A stretch of DNA of 5,063 nt, from positions 1 through 5,063 of the forward strand of contig JASLES010000106.1 in assembly GCA_030151005.1 (NCBI GenBank). Reading direction: 5' to 3'. Shown here piece after piece: positions 1 to 5,063 of this stretch. Made by a program: the position numbers and the translations under genes. Numbering within the stretch: the stretch's first letter is position 1; every line of letters begins with the position of its first letter. Under the pieces are notes generated by a model. The model did no database searches. It saw only the letters and a list, made by a program, of their open reading frames with translations, and was not told the DNA's origin. The stretch is from Silvimonas sp. GTDB lineage: Bacteria; Pseudomonadota; Gammaproteobacteria; Burkholderiales; Chitinibacteraceae.

Positions 1-441
1 GGCCAGATTGATGTCTGTTGCGGCACCAAAGATGTACAGCAAAATGCGCCCGACCGGGTTGGCAGAATGCCGGCAGTACTGCACCACTTCACCAAAATCG
101 GCATAACGGGTTTTGACCACGTCCTGTTCAAACGCCGTCAATAAATCACCACACAACGAGAGCGGCACCCCGTATTGGCGCACCGTCACCGCCAGGGCTT
201 GATAGCGGGCAGTCAACGGCGCCTGGCCGGCCTCAATGCGGGCCAGTTCTTCCCGGCATGCCGCCAACGCAGCAAGGCGTTCTGCCGGTGTGGCGTCCCC
301 TTCATCAGCAAGATCATCCGCGTGGCGGGCAAAGTGATAAATGCTGGCAACGGCCTTGCGATAACGCCGGGGCAGCAGAATAGAACCCACCGGAAAGTTT
401 TCGTAGTGTTCTACGGACTGATTTGGAGTTAAATCAAACAT
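1..441 (-). CDS. hpnC: Squalene/phytoene synthase family protein HpnC (hydroxysqualene synthase), 3' end outside window
   Basis: The first 147 residues of a trans-isoprenyl diphosphate synthase-fold enzyme are read without a stop from the ATG at 441-439 to the left edge. Visible marks are VEHYENFPV (residues 10-18), the LLPRRYRKAVASIYHFAR stretch (22-39) and the Asp-rich motif DDLADE (42-47), which binds the Mg-diphosphate of the substrate. YCRHSANPVGR (122-132) is a typical HpnC/squalene-synthase block. The second Asp-rich motif should lie beyond the edge. In known hopanoid producers HpnC works with HpnD and HpnE: HpnD joins two farnesyl diphosphates to presqualene diphosphate, HpnC converts that to hydroxysqualene, and HpnE reduces it to squalene. 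Family members are usually about 270-300 residues, so roughly half is present. The start is preceded by GCAGG only 3 nt away, a weak ribosome site, but the N-terminus matches the family start. HpnD or another phytoene/squalene synthase is the main alternative. Confidence 0.88.
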   Translation of the reverse strand, partial: MFDLTPNQSVEHYENFPVGSILLPRRYRKAVASIYHFARHADDLADEGDATPAERLAALAACREELARIEAGQAPLTARYQALAVTVRQYGVPLSLCGDLLTAFEQDVVKTRYADFGEVVQYCRHSANPVGRILLYIFGAATDINLA

Positions 442-560
442 AAACCTGCTTCAGACTGACAAGTGACTAACAGATCATGCAGCATACGGGCGGCACCACC
501 AGCTTTCATGTGCTAAAACCTGGAGGGTAACAAGTTCTTTGTTCTGCCATCCACAGACGC

Positions 561-566
561 AAGGAG
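561..566 (+). promoter_or_regulatory. Ribosome binding site of the ComEA-like gene
   Basis: AAGGAG lies 7 nt before the ATG at 574. It is a near-perfect Shine-Dalgarno sequence and fixes the start of the downstream secreted protein. Confidence 0.85.
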
Positions 567-573
567 TATTTCA

Positions 574-936
574 ATGAAAAAGTGGTTTATTGCATTGCTT
601 GGCATGTTTCTGATCATGAGTTCTGCATTCGCAGTCGTGAACATCAACACTGCTTCGCAAGATCAACTTGAGAGCCTGTCTGGCATTGGCCCGTCCAAAG
701 CCCAGGCCATCATCGACTATCGCACCAAGAACGGCCCGTTCAAGACCCCGGAAGATATCATGAAAGTCTCGGGGATCAAGGAAGGGACGTACAACAAGAT
801 CAAGGCCGATATCGCGATTAGCGGGGCGACCAGTCCGGGTGCGGCACCCGTCGGCGCCAAGGCCCCAGCTGGCGGTAACAAGACACCGCCAACGCCCAAG
901 CCCACCAAACCGCCCAAGACCAAGGCATCGTCCTGA
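574..936 (+). CDS. Secreted helix-hairpin-helix DNA-binding protein, ComEA family
   Basis: A 120-residue exported protein. Residues 1-20 form a signal peptide: MKKW, a hydrophobic core and a signal peptidase I site AFA before VVNINTA. The mature part starts with NINTAS (23-28), the classical opening of ComEA domains, then two helix-hairpin-helix units: LSGIGPSKAQAIIDYR (35-50) and VSGIKEGTYNKIK (65-77). These bind the DNA backbone without sequence specificity. In Neisseria and other competent bacteria, short periplasmic ComEA proteins hold incoming DNA and ratchet it through the outer membrane. Residues 83-120 form a tail rich in Ala, Gly, Pro and Lys (for example TPPTPKPTKPPKTKASS), longer than I expect in minimal ComEA proteins. 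It is a single-gene unit, divergent from hpnC, with a strong ribosome site and a strong terminator. The family call is firm. A role in natural transformation is inference, because no other com gene is in the window. Confidence 0.9.
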   Translation: MKKWFIALLGMFLIMSSAFAVVNINTASQDQLESLSGIGPSKAQAIIDYRTKNGPFKTPEDIMKVSGIKEGTYNKIKADIAISGATSPGAAPVGAKAPAGGNKTPPTPKPTKPPKTKASS

Positions 937-962
937 CCCTGATCTATCTCTGGGTTGCACAC

Positions 963-994
963 AAAAAAAGACCTGCATTGCAGGTCTTTTTTTT
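963..994. terminator. Bidirectional intrinsic terminator between convergent genes
   Basis: A perfect 7-bp stem, GACCTGC (970-976) with GCAGGTC (980-986), surrounds a 3-nt loop. It is flanked by seven A on the left and eight T on the right, so either transcript gets a GC stem followed by a U tract. It sits 26 nt after the ComEA-like stop codon and 22 nt after the response regulator stop codon on the other strand, so it probably ends both. Confidence 0.93.
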
Positions 995-1016
995 GGCACA
1001 GCCACTACATGGGGTG

Positions 1017-1649
1017 TCAGTGCGCAGAGGGTTCCTTGCCACTGATGGCGGTCAGCGGGACATCCTTCAACAGCGCAGCCAGCTCTACGGCAGAGCGCAC
1101 ATGCAGCTTGGTGTAGATGCGCGCGCGGTGGACTTCCACCGTTTTGATACTGATGGCCAGTGCATCGGCAATCTGTTTGTTGAGCTTGCCCGCCAATAGT
1201 TCACGCAGTACTTCACGTTCACGCGGCGTCAGGGCGTCAAGCTGATCAGACAGCGACTGACGTGCTTCCCATTCGCCGCGCAAGGTTTCGTCTTGTTCCA
1301 GATAGGCTTGAATCTTGCTGACCAACACTCGGTTATCGCAGGGTTTTTCCAGAAAATCTGTAGCGCCTTCCTTCACGGCGGCCACCGCCATGGCCACGTC
1401 GCCGTGGCCGGTCAGGAAAATCACCGGCGGCAGATATTCTGCGGTTTTGATCTTGTTAAAGAGTTCCAGCCCGCTCATACCGGTCATGCGGACATCCAGC
1501 ACCATGCAACTGAAATCAGCAGGGCCGGCTTCAGAGAGAAAGCTCTCGGCGGACTCAAATGCAATGGCAGGCCAGCTGCGGGTTTCAAACAGCAGGGTCA
1601 ACGCATCTCTTACGGCGATATCGTCGTCGATGATGGCAATCGGTCGCAT
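1017..1649 (-). CDS. FixJ/NarL-type two-component response regulator (DctR-like)
   Basis: A 210-residue cytoplasmic transcription factor. Residues 1-118 are a receiver domain: the acidic pocket is IDDD (7-10), the phosphoacceptor is Asp52 in LDVRMTGMSG, and the switch Thr80 (FLTGHGD) and Lys102 (LEKP) are present, so it should be phosphorylatable. Residues 119-138 are a linker. Residues 139-196 are a LuxR/GerE-type winged helix-turn-helix starting with LTPREREVL (140-148), with recognition region NKQIADALAISIKTVEVHRARI (157-178). This arrangement is that of FixJ, TtrR and Rhodobacter DctR. Its start overlaps the stop of the kinase gene by one base (TAATG), so the two are co-transcribed and probably translationally coupled; the kinase is its obvious partner. 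Phosphorylation should promote dimerisation and promoter activation. Target genes are not visible here. The symbol is left empty because the signal sensed is unproven. Confidence 0.93.
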   Translation of the reverse strand: MRPIAIIDDDIAVRDALTLLFETRSWPAIAFESAESFLSEAGPADFSCMVLDVRMTGMSGLELFNKIKTAEYLPPVIFLTGHGDVAMAVAAVKEGATDFLEKPCDNRVLVSKIQAYLEQDETLRGEWEARQSLSDQLDALTPREREVLRELLAGKLNKQIADALAISIKTVEVHRARIYTKLHVRSAVELAALLKDVPLTAISGKEPSAH

Positions 1650-3946
1650 TATTCGGTTTCCTCGGTCACTGCGGTACTGATGGTGAGCGGCAGCCGGCAG
1701 ATAAAGCGGGTGCCACCGCCCGGGTTGGCCTCGGCCAGCAACTGGCCACGGTGTTGTTCGATCACGGAGCGGCAGATATTGAGACCAATACCCAGGCCGT
1801 CCGGCTTGGTACTGTAAAACGGCTGGAACAGCGCTTCTGGCGCGGCAAGGCCCGGCCCGCGGTCGGCGACAATGATTTCCAGACCGCTGTCAGAGGCGCT
1901 GGCAGAGACTGTAATCTCACGCGGGGCGTCCAGTTCGGCCGCCGCCATGGCCTCGATGCCGTTCTTTAACAGGTTGAACAATACCTGTTCCAGCATCACG
2001 CTGTCGCCTTGAAAGATAGGCAGGTTATCCGGTAGCTCCACAATCACTCTGGACTGCGTCTTGCGCACCACAGGCTCAAGCAACTGGATCGGCACCGACA
2101 ACAAATCAGCCAGATCACAGTTCTCGCGCCGGGGCGCGCGCTTGGCGGCAAAATCCCGAATCCCGCGAATAATCTGTCCTGCGCGGCGCGCTTGTCCGCC
2201 AATGCGGGCGAGCACGTCGGCCGCTTTTTCCAGCATGGGCGTCGGCGCGTTGAGCATGTCTTCCGCCGCAGCGGAATAACTACTGATGGCCGCCAAAGGC
2301 TGATTGAGTTCATGCGCCAGGCTAGAGGCCAGTTCACCCATACTGATCAAACGGGCGGTGTGCTGCAGTTTTTCTGACTGCAAGCGCATGTCTTCTGCAT
2401 ATTGGCGCACCTCGGTCACGTCAGCCACGATATCAAGCCAGACCTGACGGCGATCCACCCATTCAATGCGTCGGCGCTGCACGTGATACCAGCGGCCCGT
2501 AACCGGGTCACGGGTTTCCACGGCAAGCGTGTGGTGTTCAATCAACGGCACCAGACAACACGGGGCTTCGTCCCGCAGCGGGAACAGATCATCGTGGTGA
2601 CGATTGCGGTACAGCAACTGGCCGCTTTGTTCGTCCGTCACGGACACCGCGGCTTCCAGCCCTTCCAGCACGGTCAGCAATTGTTTGCGCGAGGCCGCCA
2701 GCGCTTCACGCTCCTTGCGGATTTCGGTGACATCGTAAAGCGAGGCCATCCAGCCCCGATATTCACCGCGACCATCCACTAGCCGGGATGAGTACAGCCG
2801 CACGTCAAAGCGCTCGCCATTGCGTCGCATAAAGCGCAATTGATAGCCATTTTGCGGGGTCTGCCCTTCCAGAATGGCGCGGTAAGCGGCAGCGCAGTTT
2901 TCCAGCTCTTCCGGCGGCCAGTATGGCAAGGGCGGAATATGGCCCAACAGCTCGGACGCACTCCAGCCCACCATCTGGCAAAAGGCCGGGTTCACGTAAA
3001 TGATGCGACCATCCCGATCCATGGCGCGCAAACCTGTGGTGAGCGAGTCTTCCATGGCCGAGCGAAAACCCATTTCATCCCGCAAGGCCACTTCTGCTGC
3101 CTGTCGTTCCAGCATGCGCCGGCGCAACATGGCCAACATCCACCACAACAGCGTCAGCAGCAGGAACACCGCGCCCAGGAGCCAGGTCTGGCTACTGGCT
3201 TTGGGGTTGTCACGTACGCTGGCACGCAATTTAAGTTCATGCCCCAACGGGTCTACGCCGACGGTGCGGGTCAGTTGCGAACCCGGCATGACCGTGGCGT
3301 CGAGCGGCGCAACCACGTGGCCTTGATCATCCAGCAGCGCCAGGTCATAGCGCTGGATCATCCACCATGGAATACGCAGGCGTAACAGTTCAGGCAGGGA
3401 GTACGCCGCCAGCACGATCCCGCCGTACACAGATGCATGGTAGTACGGCACCGCCAGCACAATCACCGGTGCCTCGCGGATGATTACATTGCTGTAGACG
3501 GCGTAACCCAGTGTGGCGGCGCCATCAATGGCTTCCTGCACTTGCGGATCGTCCAGTGGCACAAGGCTGCTGGGGCGCGAGCTATAAACGGGCAGACCGC
3601 CCATGCGGTGGCCGGTGGCGTCCAGAAATTCCAGCGACTGCATTTCCGGATTGTCTTTCATCAACGCATCGGCGCGCGCGTTGAAATCCGTATCATCAAT
3701 TGCGTTGGCGGCCAAGCTGTAAGCCAGGTTTTCCATGACGTTCTGGTTGGTTTGCAAATGCAGCCGCAAGCCTTGCTCTTGCCAGAGCAAATCCTGCGCC
3801 ATGGTCATGTCGCGGGCGGTTTCCGTCTGACGCTGATCCAGCCAGGTATAACCTGCCAATGCCACCAGGACCAGACCAATGGCAACGTGGGCCACCAGCC
3901 ACGGCAACATGGCATGCCAGGGAAGGAGAAATCGGGGTAAACGCAT
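1649..3946 (-). CDS. Membrane sensor histidine kinase with periplasmic sensor and two PAS domains (DctS-like)
   Basis: A 765-residue inner-membrane kinase. The first membrane helix is about 14-35. The periplasmic domain (about 36-253, some 220 residues) has the length and style of a Cache/PDC small-molecule sensor. The second helix is about 254-274 (TWLLGAVFLLLTLLWWMLAML minus its last residue). PAS domain 1 is about 291-412, with GRIIYVNPAFCQMVGWSASE and a PPLPYWPPEE segment typical of DctS-like kinases. A second, more divergent PAS-like segment is about 417-515. The HisKA helix pair has phosphorylated His545 in AHELNQPLAAI. The ATPase domain shows an N box around Asn658/Asn662 (NLLKNGIEAM), G1 DRGPG (695-699), F box FQPFYSTK (707-714) and G2 GLGIGL (717-722). 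All catalytic motifs are intact. It should autophosphorylate on ligand binding and pass phosphate to the co-transcribed FixJ-type regulator. A C4-dicarboxylate or monocarboxylate signal is a guess from family resemblance. The ATG at 3946 has no clear Shine-Dalgarno sequence; an ATG at codon 13 is no better and would remove part of the N-terminal segment, and a stop codon 12 codons upstream limits extension. Confidence 0.92.
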   Translation of the reverse strand: MRLPRFLLPWHAMLPWLVAHVAIGLVLVALAGYTWLDQRQTETARDMTMAQDLLWQEQGLRLHLQTNQNVMENLAYSLAANAIDDTDFNARADALMKDNPEMQSLEFLDATGHRMGGLPVYSSRPSSLVPLDDPQVQEAIDGAATLGYAVYSNVIIREAPVIVLAVPYYHASVYGGIVLAAYSLPELLRLRIPWWMIQRYDLALLDDQGHVVAPLDATVMPGSQLTRTVGVDPLGHELKLRASVRDNPKASSQTWLLGAVFLLLTLLWWMLAMLRRRMLERQAAEVALRDEMGFRSAMEDSLTTGLRAMDRDGRIIYVNPAFCQMVGWSASELLGHIPPLPYWPPEELENCAAAYRAILEGQTPQNGYQLRFMRRNGERFDVRLYSSRLVDGRGEYRGWMASLYDVTEIRKEREALAASRKQLLTVLEGLEAAVSVTDEQSGQLLYRNRHHDDLFPLRDEAPCCLVPLIEHHTLAVETRDPVTGRWYHVQRRRIEWVDRRQVWLDIVADVTEVRQYAEDMRLQSEKLQHTARLISMGELASSLAHELNQPLAAISSYSAAAEDMLNAPTPMLEKAADVLARIGGQARRAGQIIRGIRDFAAKRAPRRENCDLADLLSVPIQLLEPVVRKTQSRVIVELPDNLPIFQGDSVMLEQVLFNLLKNGIEAMAAAELDAPREITVSASASDSGLEIIVADRGPGLAAPEALFQPFYSTKPDGLGIGLNICRSVIEQHRGQLLAEANPGGGTRFICRLPLTISTAVTEETE
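1658..1663 (-). promoter_or_regulatory. Ribosome binding site of the response regulator, inside the kinase gene
   Basis: On the minus strand GAGGAA lies 8 nt before the regulator ATG (1649-1647), within the last codons of the kinase gene. With the TAATG stop/start overlap it supports translational coupling of the pair. Confidence 0.75.
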
Positions 3947-3953
3947 GTGCGAA

Positions 3954-3969
3954 GGATACCAGGTATTCC
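3954..3969. repeat. Imperfect inverted repeat in the kinase leader
   Basis: GGATACC and GGTAT(T)CC face each other across a single A. The perfect core is ATACC-A-GGTAT (3956-3966). It lies between the candidate -10 element and the kinase start codon. It could be a regulator-binding site or a weak RNA hairpin; with such short arms, chance is also possible. Confidence 0.35.
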
Positions 3970-3978
3970 AGGTTTTGC

Positions 3979-3984
3979 CTTATA
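3979..3984 (-). promoter_or_regulatory. Possible -10 element of the kinase-regulator operon
   Basis: On the minus strand TATAAG matches the sigma-70 -10 consensus at five of six bases. It lies 32 nt before the kinase ATG and after the upstream gene's terminator, where the operon promoter is expected. No good -35 box is seen at 16-18 nt (the nearest TTGTCC is 21 nt away), so an activator may be needed or the call may be wrong. Confidence 0.3.
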
Positions 3985-4019
3985 AAGACTTCCCTCCTGC
4001 GGCGCGGACAAAACAAAAA

Positions 4020-4043
4020 CGCCACCTTGCGGTGGCGTTTTTT
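4020..4043 (-). terminator. Intrinsic terminator of the yccA-like gene
   Basis: A perfect 7-bp stem, CGCCACC (4020-4026) with GGTGGCG (4031-4037), surrounds a 4-nt loop. It begins 19 nt after the yccA-like stop codon. On the minus strand it is followed by TTTTTGTTTTG, a good U-rich tract. The plus strand also ends in six T, so it could work both ways, but no plus-strand gene enters it. It separates the yccA-like gene from the kinase operon downstream. Confidence 0.9.
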
Positions 4044-4062
4044 ATTTCAGGCTGTTGCCGCG

Positions 4063-4743
4063 TTAGTTGCGGTTGTTGCCCGAGAATGCCATCAGAATGT
4101 TCAACAGACTGATGAAGATGTTGTACACGTTCAGGTACAGCTGCAGGGTTGCAGTCACATAGTTGGTTTCGCCACCATTCACGATGCGGCTAACATCCAT
4201 CAGGATGTAAGCCGAGAAAATCATGATGGCAATGGCCGATACCGCCAGCGAGATCGCCGGGATCTGGAAGAACAGATTAGCCAGCGAAGCCAGGATCAGC
4301 ACCACCAGACCCACAAACAGGAACTTGCCCATGAACGAAAAATCTTTTTTCGTCACGGTGGCAATGCCTGCCAGCGTAAAGAAGATGGCAGCGGTGCCGA
4401 TTGCGGCAGTACCAATCATGGCCGGGCCATTAGCAAAACGCAGGGCTACTTGCAGGATTTGCGACAGCCACAGACCCATAAAGCCGGTATAAGCCAGCAA
4501 CAGCACAACGCCCATGGCGCTGTTCTTGGTTTTTTCGATGGCGAAGAACATACCAAAGCTCACGCCCAGGAACACGATTGCACCAAACATCGGGCTCATG
4601 GCGAACTGCATGGAAATACCCAGCAACGCACCAGCGGCGGTGGGCAGCATGCTCAGGGCCAGCAGGAAATAGGTGTTGCGCAACACCCGGTTGCGTTCGA
4701 CGGCGACTGCCGCGCCGCCGTATTGGGCGGTGGTGTAATCCAT
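4063..4743 (-). CDS. yccA: YccA/Bax inhibitor-1 family inner-membrane protein
   Basis: A 226-residue polytopic protein with about seven hydrophobic helices (roughly 22-42, 49-68, 76-97, 108-129, 138-159, 163-183, 202-220). It follows the E. coli YccA pattern as I know it: VLRNTYFLLALSM near the N-terminus (20-32), TKKDFSFMGK (131-140), GGETNY (190-195) and LYLNVYNIFISLL (203-214). E. coli YccA associates with the FtsH/HflKC protease complex and can limit FtsH degradation of SecY. Distant BI-1 relatives such as B. subtilis YetJ are pH-sensitive calcium leak channels gated by two aspartates; here the first is present (Asp183), while the second position appears to be Asn205. The start at 4743 is preferred because GGAGAA lies 7 nt upstream. 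An ATG five codons earlier (4758) is possible but has no ribosome site. It is a single-gene unit with its own terminator. Biological role in this organism is inferred only. Confidence 0.92.
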   Translation of the reverse strand: MDYTTAQYGGAAVAVERNRVLRNTYFLLALSMLPTAAGALLGISMQFAMSPMFGAIVFLGVSFGMFFAIEKTKNSAMGVVLLLAYTGFMGLWLSQILQVALRFANGPAMIGTAAIGTAAIFFTLAGIATVTKKDFSFMGKFLFVGLVVLILASLANLFFQIPAISLAVSAIAIMIFSAYILMDVSRIVNGGETNYVTATLQLYLNVYNIFISLLNILMAFSGNNRN

Positions 4744-4750
4744 AGTTTGC

Positions 4751-4756
4751 TTCTCC
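4751..4756 (-). promoter_or_regulatory. Ribosome binding site deciding the yccA-like start
   Basis: On the minus strand GGAGAA lies 7 nt before the ATG at 4743-4741. It overlaps the last base of the alternative upstream ATG (4758-4756), which argues that the upstream ATG is not the main start. Confidence 0.65.
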
Positions 4757-4872
4757 ATATTCTGATCGATATTTCAATACGAGCGGTTGACTCGCAGTGA
4801 TTAAGATGACGGGATACGGCAAAAGTTTCAAGTGACTTGTTACTTTTTGCCTGAATCAACTAATCAAGCCAC

Positions 4873-4921
4873 ATCAAACCATGCGCCCTCAGCGCTGGCA
4901 AGCGTCAAACCGGATCAAACC
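4873..4921. repeat. Cluster of short ATCAAACC-like repeats
   Basis: On the plus strand ATCAAACC occurs at 4873-4880 and 4914-4921, with GTCAAACC at 4904-4911 and looser relatives (AATCAAC, AATCAAGCC) at 4854-4870. The set straddles the stop codon of the hydrolase-like gene and the region upstream of the yccA-like gene. The spacing is irregular. No function can be assigned. Confidence 0.3.
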
Positions 4922-5063
4922 AGCGCGCCACACCGCTTTTCAGCGCTTGCGCTACCGAGGCATGCGCCCAGCGTGGCGTGTTATCACGGTCAATCAGGCG
5001 CGCACGCACGCCCTCGCTAAAGTCGCCATGACGCACGCTATGGCGGGCGGCCAGGATTTCCAT
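4905..5063 (-). CDS. C-terminal end of a 3-hydroxyisobutyryl-CoA hydrolase / enoyl-CoA hydratase family protein
   Basis: The last 52 residues and the TGA stop (4907-4905) of a protein whose 5' part lies beyond the right edge. The segment HGDFSEGVRARLIDRDNTPRW (residues 12-32 of the visible part, less one at the start) matches the C-terminal signature of HIBYL-CoA hydrolases, usually of the form DFxEGVRAxLIDKDxxPxW. That block distinguishes them from plain enoyl-CoA hydratases. The family hydrolyses 3-hydroxyisobutyryl-CoA in valine breakdown. The codon at the very edge is ATG, but Met followed by Glu is an internal position in this family (RME-type context), so I treat the gene as cut rather than starting there. 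No hairpin with a U tract follows its stop, so readthrough toward the yccA-like gene, 161 nt away, cannot be excluded. Exact substrate is uncertain. Confidence 0.78.
   Translation of the reverse strand: MEILAARHSVRHGDFSEGVRARLIDRDNTPRWAHASVAQALKSGVARWFDPV

Noticed and set aside
508..519. Possible extended -10 (TGCTAAAAC) for the ComEA-like gene
   Set aside because: Only four of six -10 bases match and no -35 box is found at the right distance. The promoter is likely somewhere in 442-560 but I cannot place it.
529..543. Short inverted repeat AACAA/TTGTT upstream of the ComEA-like gene
   Set aside because: The arms are only 5 bp and AT-rich, easily expected by chance in an intergenic region.
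571..1005. 144-codon minus-strand open frame opposite the ComEA-like gene
   Set aside because: It is the complement of a strongly supported secreted protein with a good ribosome site and it crosses the bidirectional terminator. Its product has no recognisable domain.
1293..1817. 174-codon plus-strand open frame across the kinase-regulator junction
   Set aside because: It is antisense to both well-supported genes and has no ribosome site or family resemblance.
2840..3385. 181-codon plus-strand open frame within the kinase gene
   Set aside because: It is antisense to the first PAS domain, second membrane helix and part of the periplasmic domain of the intact kinase. The composition (Gln, His and Arg rich) is that of a shadow frame.
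3859..4800. 313-codon plus-strand open frame
   Set aside because: It runs antisense across the yccA-like gene, its terminator and the kinase N-terminus. It is very rich in Gln and His, as expected from reading membrane-protein codons backwards, and matches no family I recognise.
4775..4835. TTGAAA -35-like box with CATCTT as -10 upstream of the yccA-like gene
   Set aside because: The -35 is good but the -10 at 17 nt matches only three of six bases, so I do not list it as a promoter.

Overview
The window holds six genes of a Gram-negative chromosome. The best guess is a betaproteobacterium, possibly of the order Neisseriales. The reasons are moderately GC-rich coding sequence, a stand-alone secreted ComEA-type protein, a YccA-type Bax-inhibitor protein, a DctS/FixJ-type two-component pair, and an HpnC-type hopanoid gene. 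This placement is inference from protein style; there is no rRNA or other taxonomic marker in the window.

Layout: (1) 1-441, minus strand, is the N-terminal half of a squalene-synthase-like HpnC that runs off the left edge. (2) 574-936, plus strand, is a small secreted helix-hairpin-helix DNA-binding protein (ComEA type), divergent from hpnC. (3) 963-994 is a strong hairpin with an A tract on one side and a T tract on the other, so it can stop transcription from both directions between the convergent genes. (4) 3946 to 1017, minus strand, is a two-gene operon encoding a 765-residue membrane sensor histidine kinase followed by a 210-residue FixJ/NarL-type response regulator. The kinase stop and regulator start overlap by one base (TAATG). 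(5) 4020-4043 is an intrinsic terminator. (6) 4743 to 4063, minus strand, encodes a seven-helix YccA/BI-1 family inner-membrane protein. (7) 5063 to 4905, minus strand, is the C-terminal tail of an enoyl-CoA hydratase-fold protein, most like 3-hydroxyisobutyryl-CoA hydrolase, cut by the right edge.

The genes do not form one pathway. They are ordinary housekeeping or regulatory units separated by clear terminators: hopanoid precursor synthesis, DNA uptake or binding, carboxylate-type signal sensing, membrane protein quality control and valine/acyl-CoA catabolism. The two-component pair is the only certain operon, and its target genes are not in the window. I saw no mobile element, CRISPR array, tRNA, rRNA or phage gene, and no convincing undescribed system. 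The points most worth a second look are the unassigned ligand and targets of the sensor pair, the palindrome between its putative promoter and start codon, and the lysine/proline-rich tail on the ComEA-like protein.
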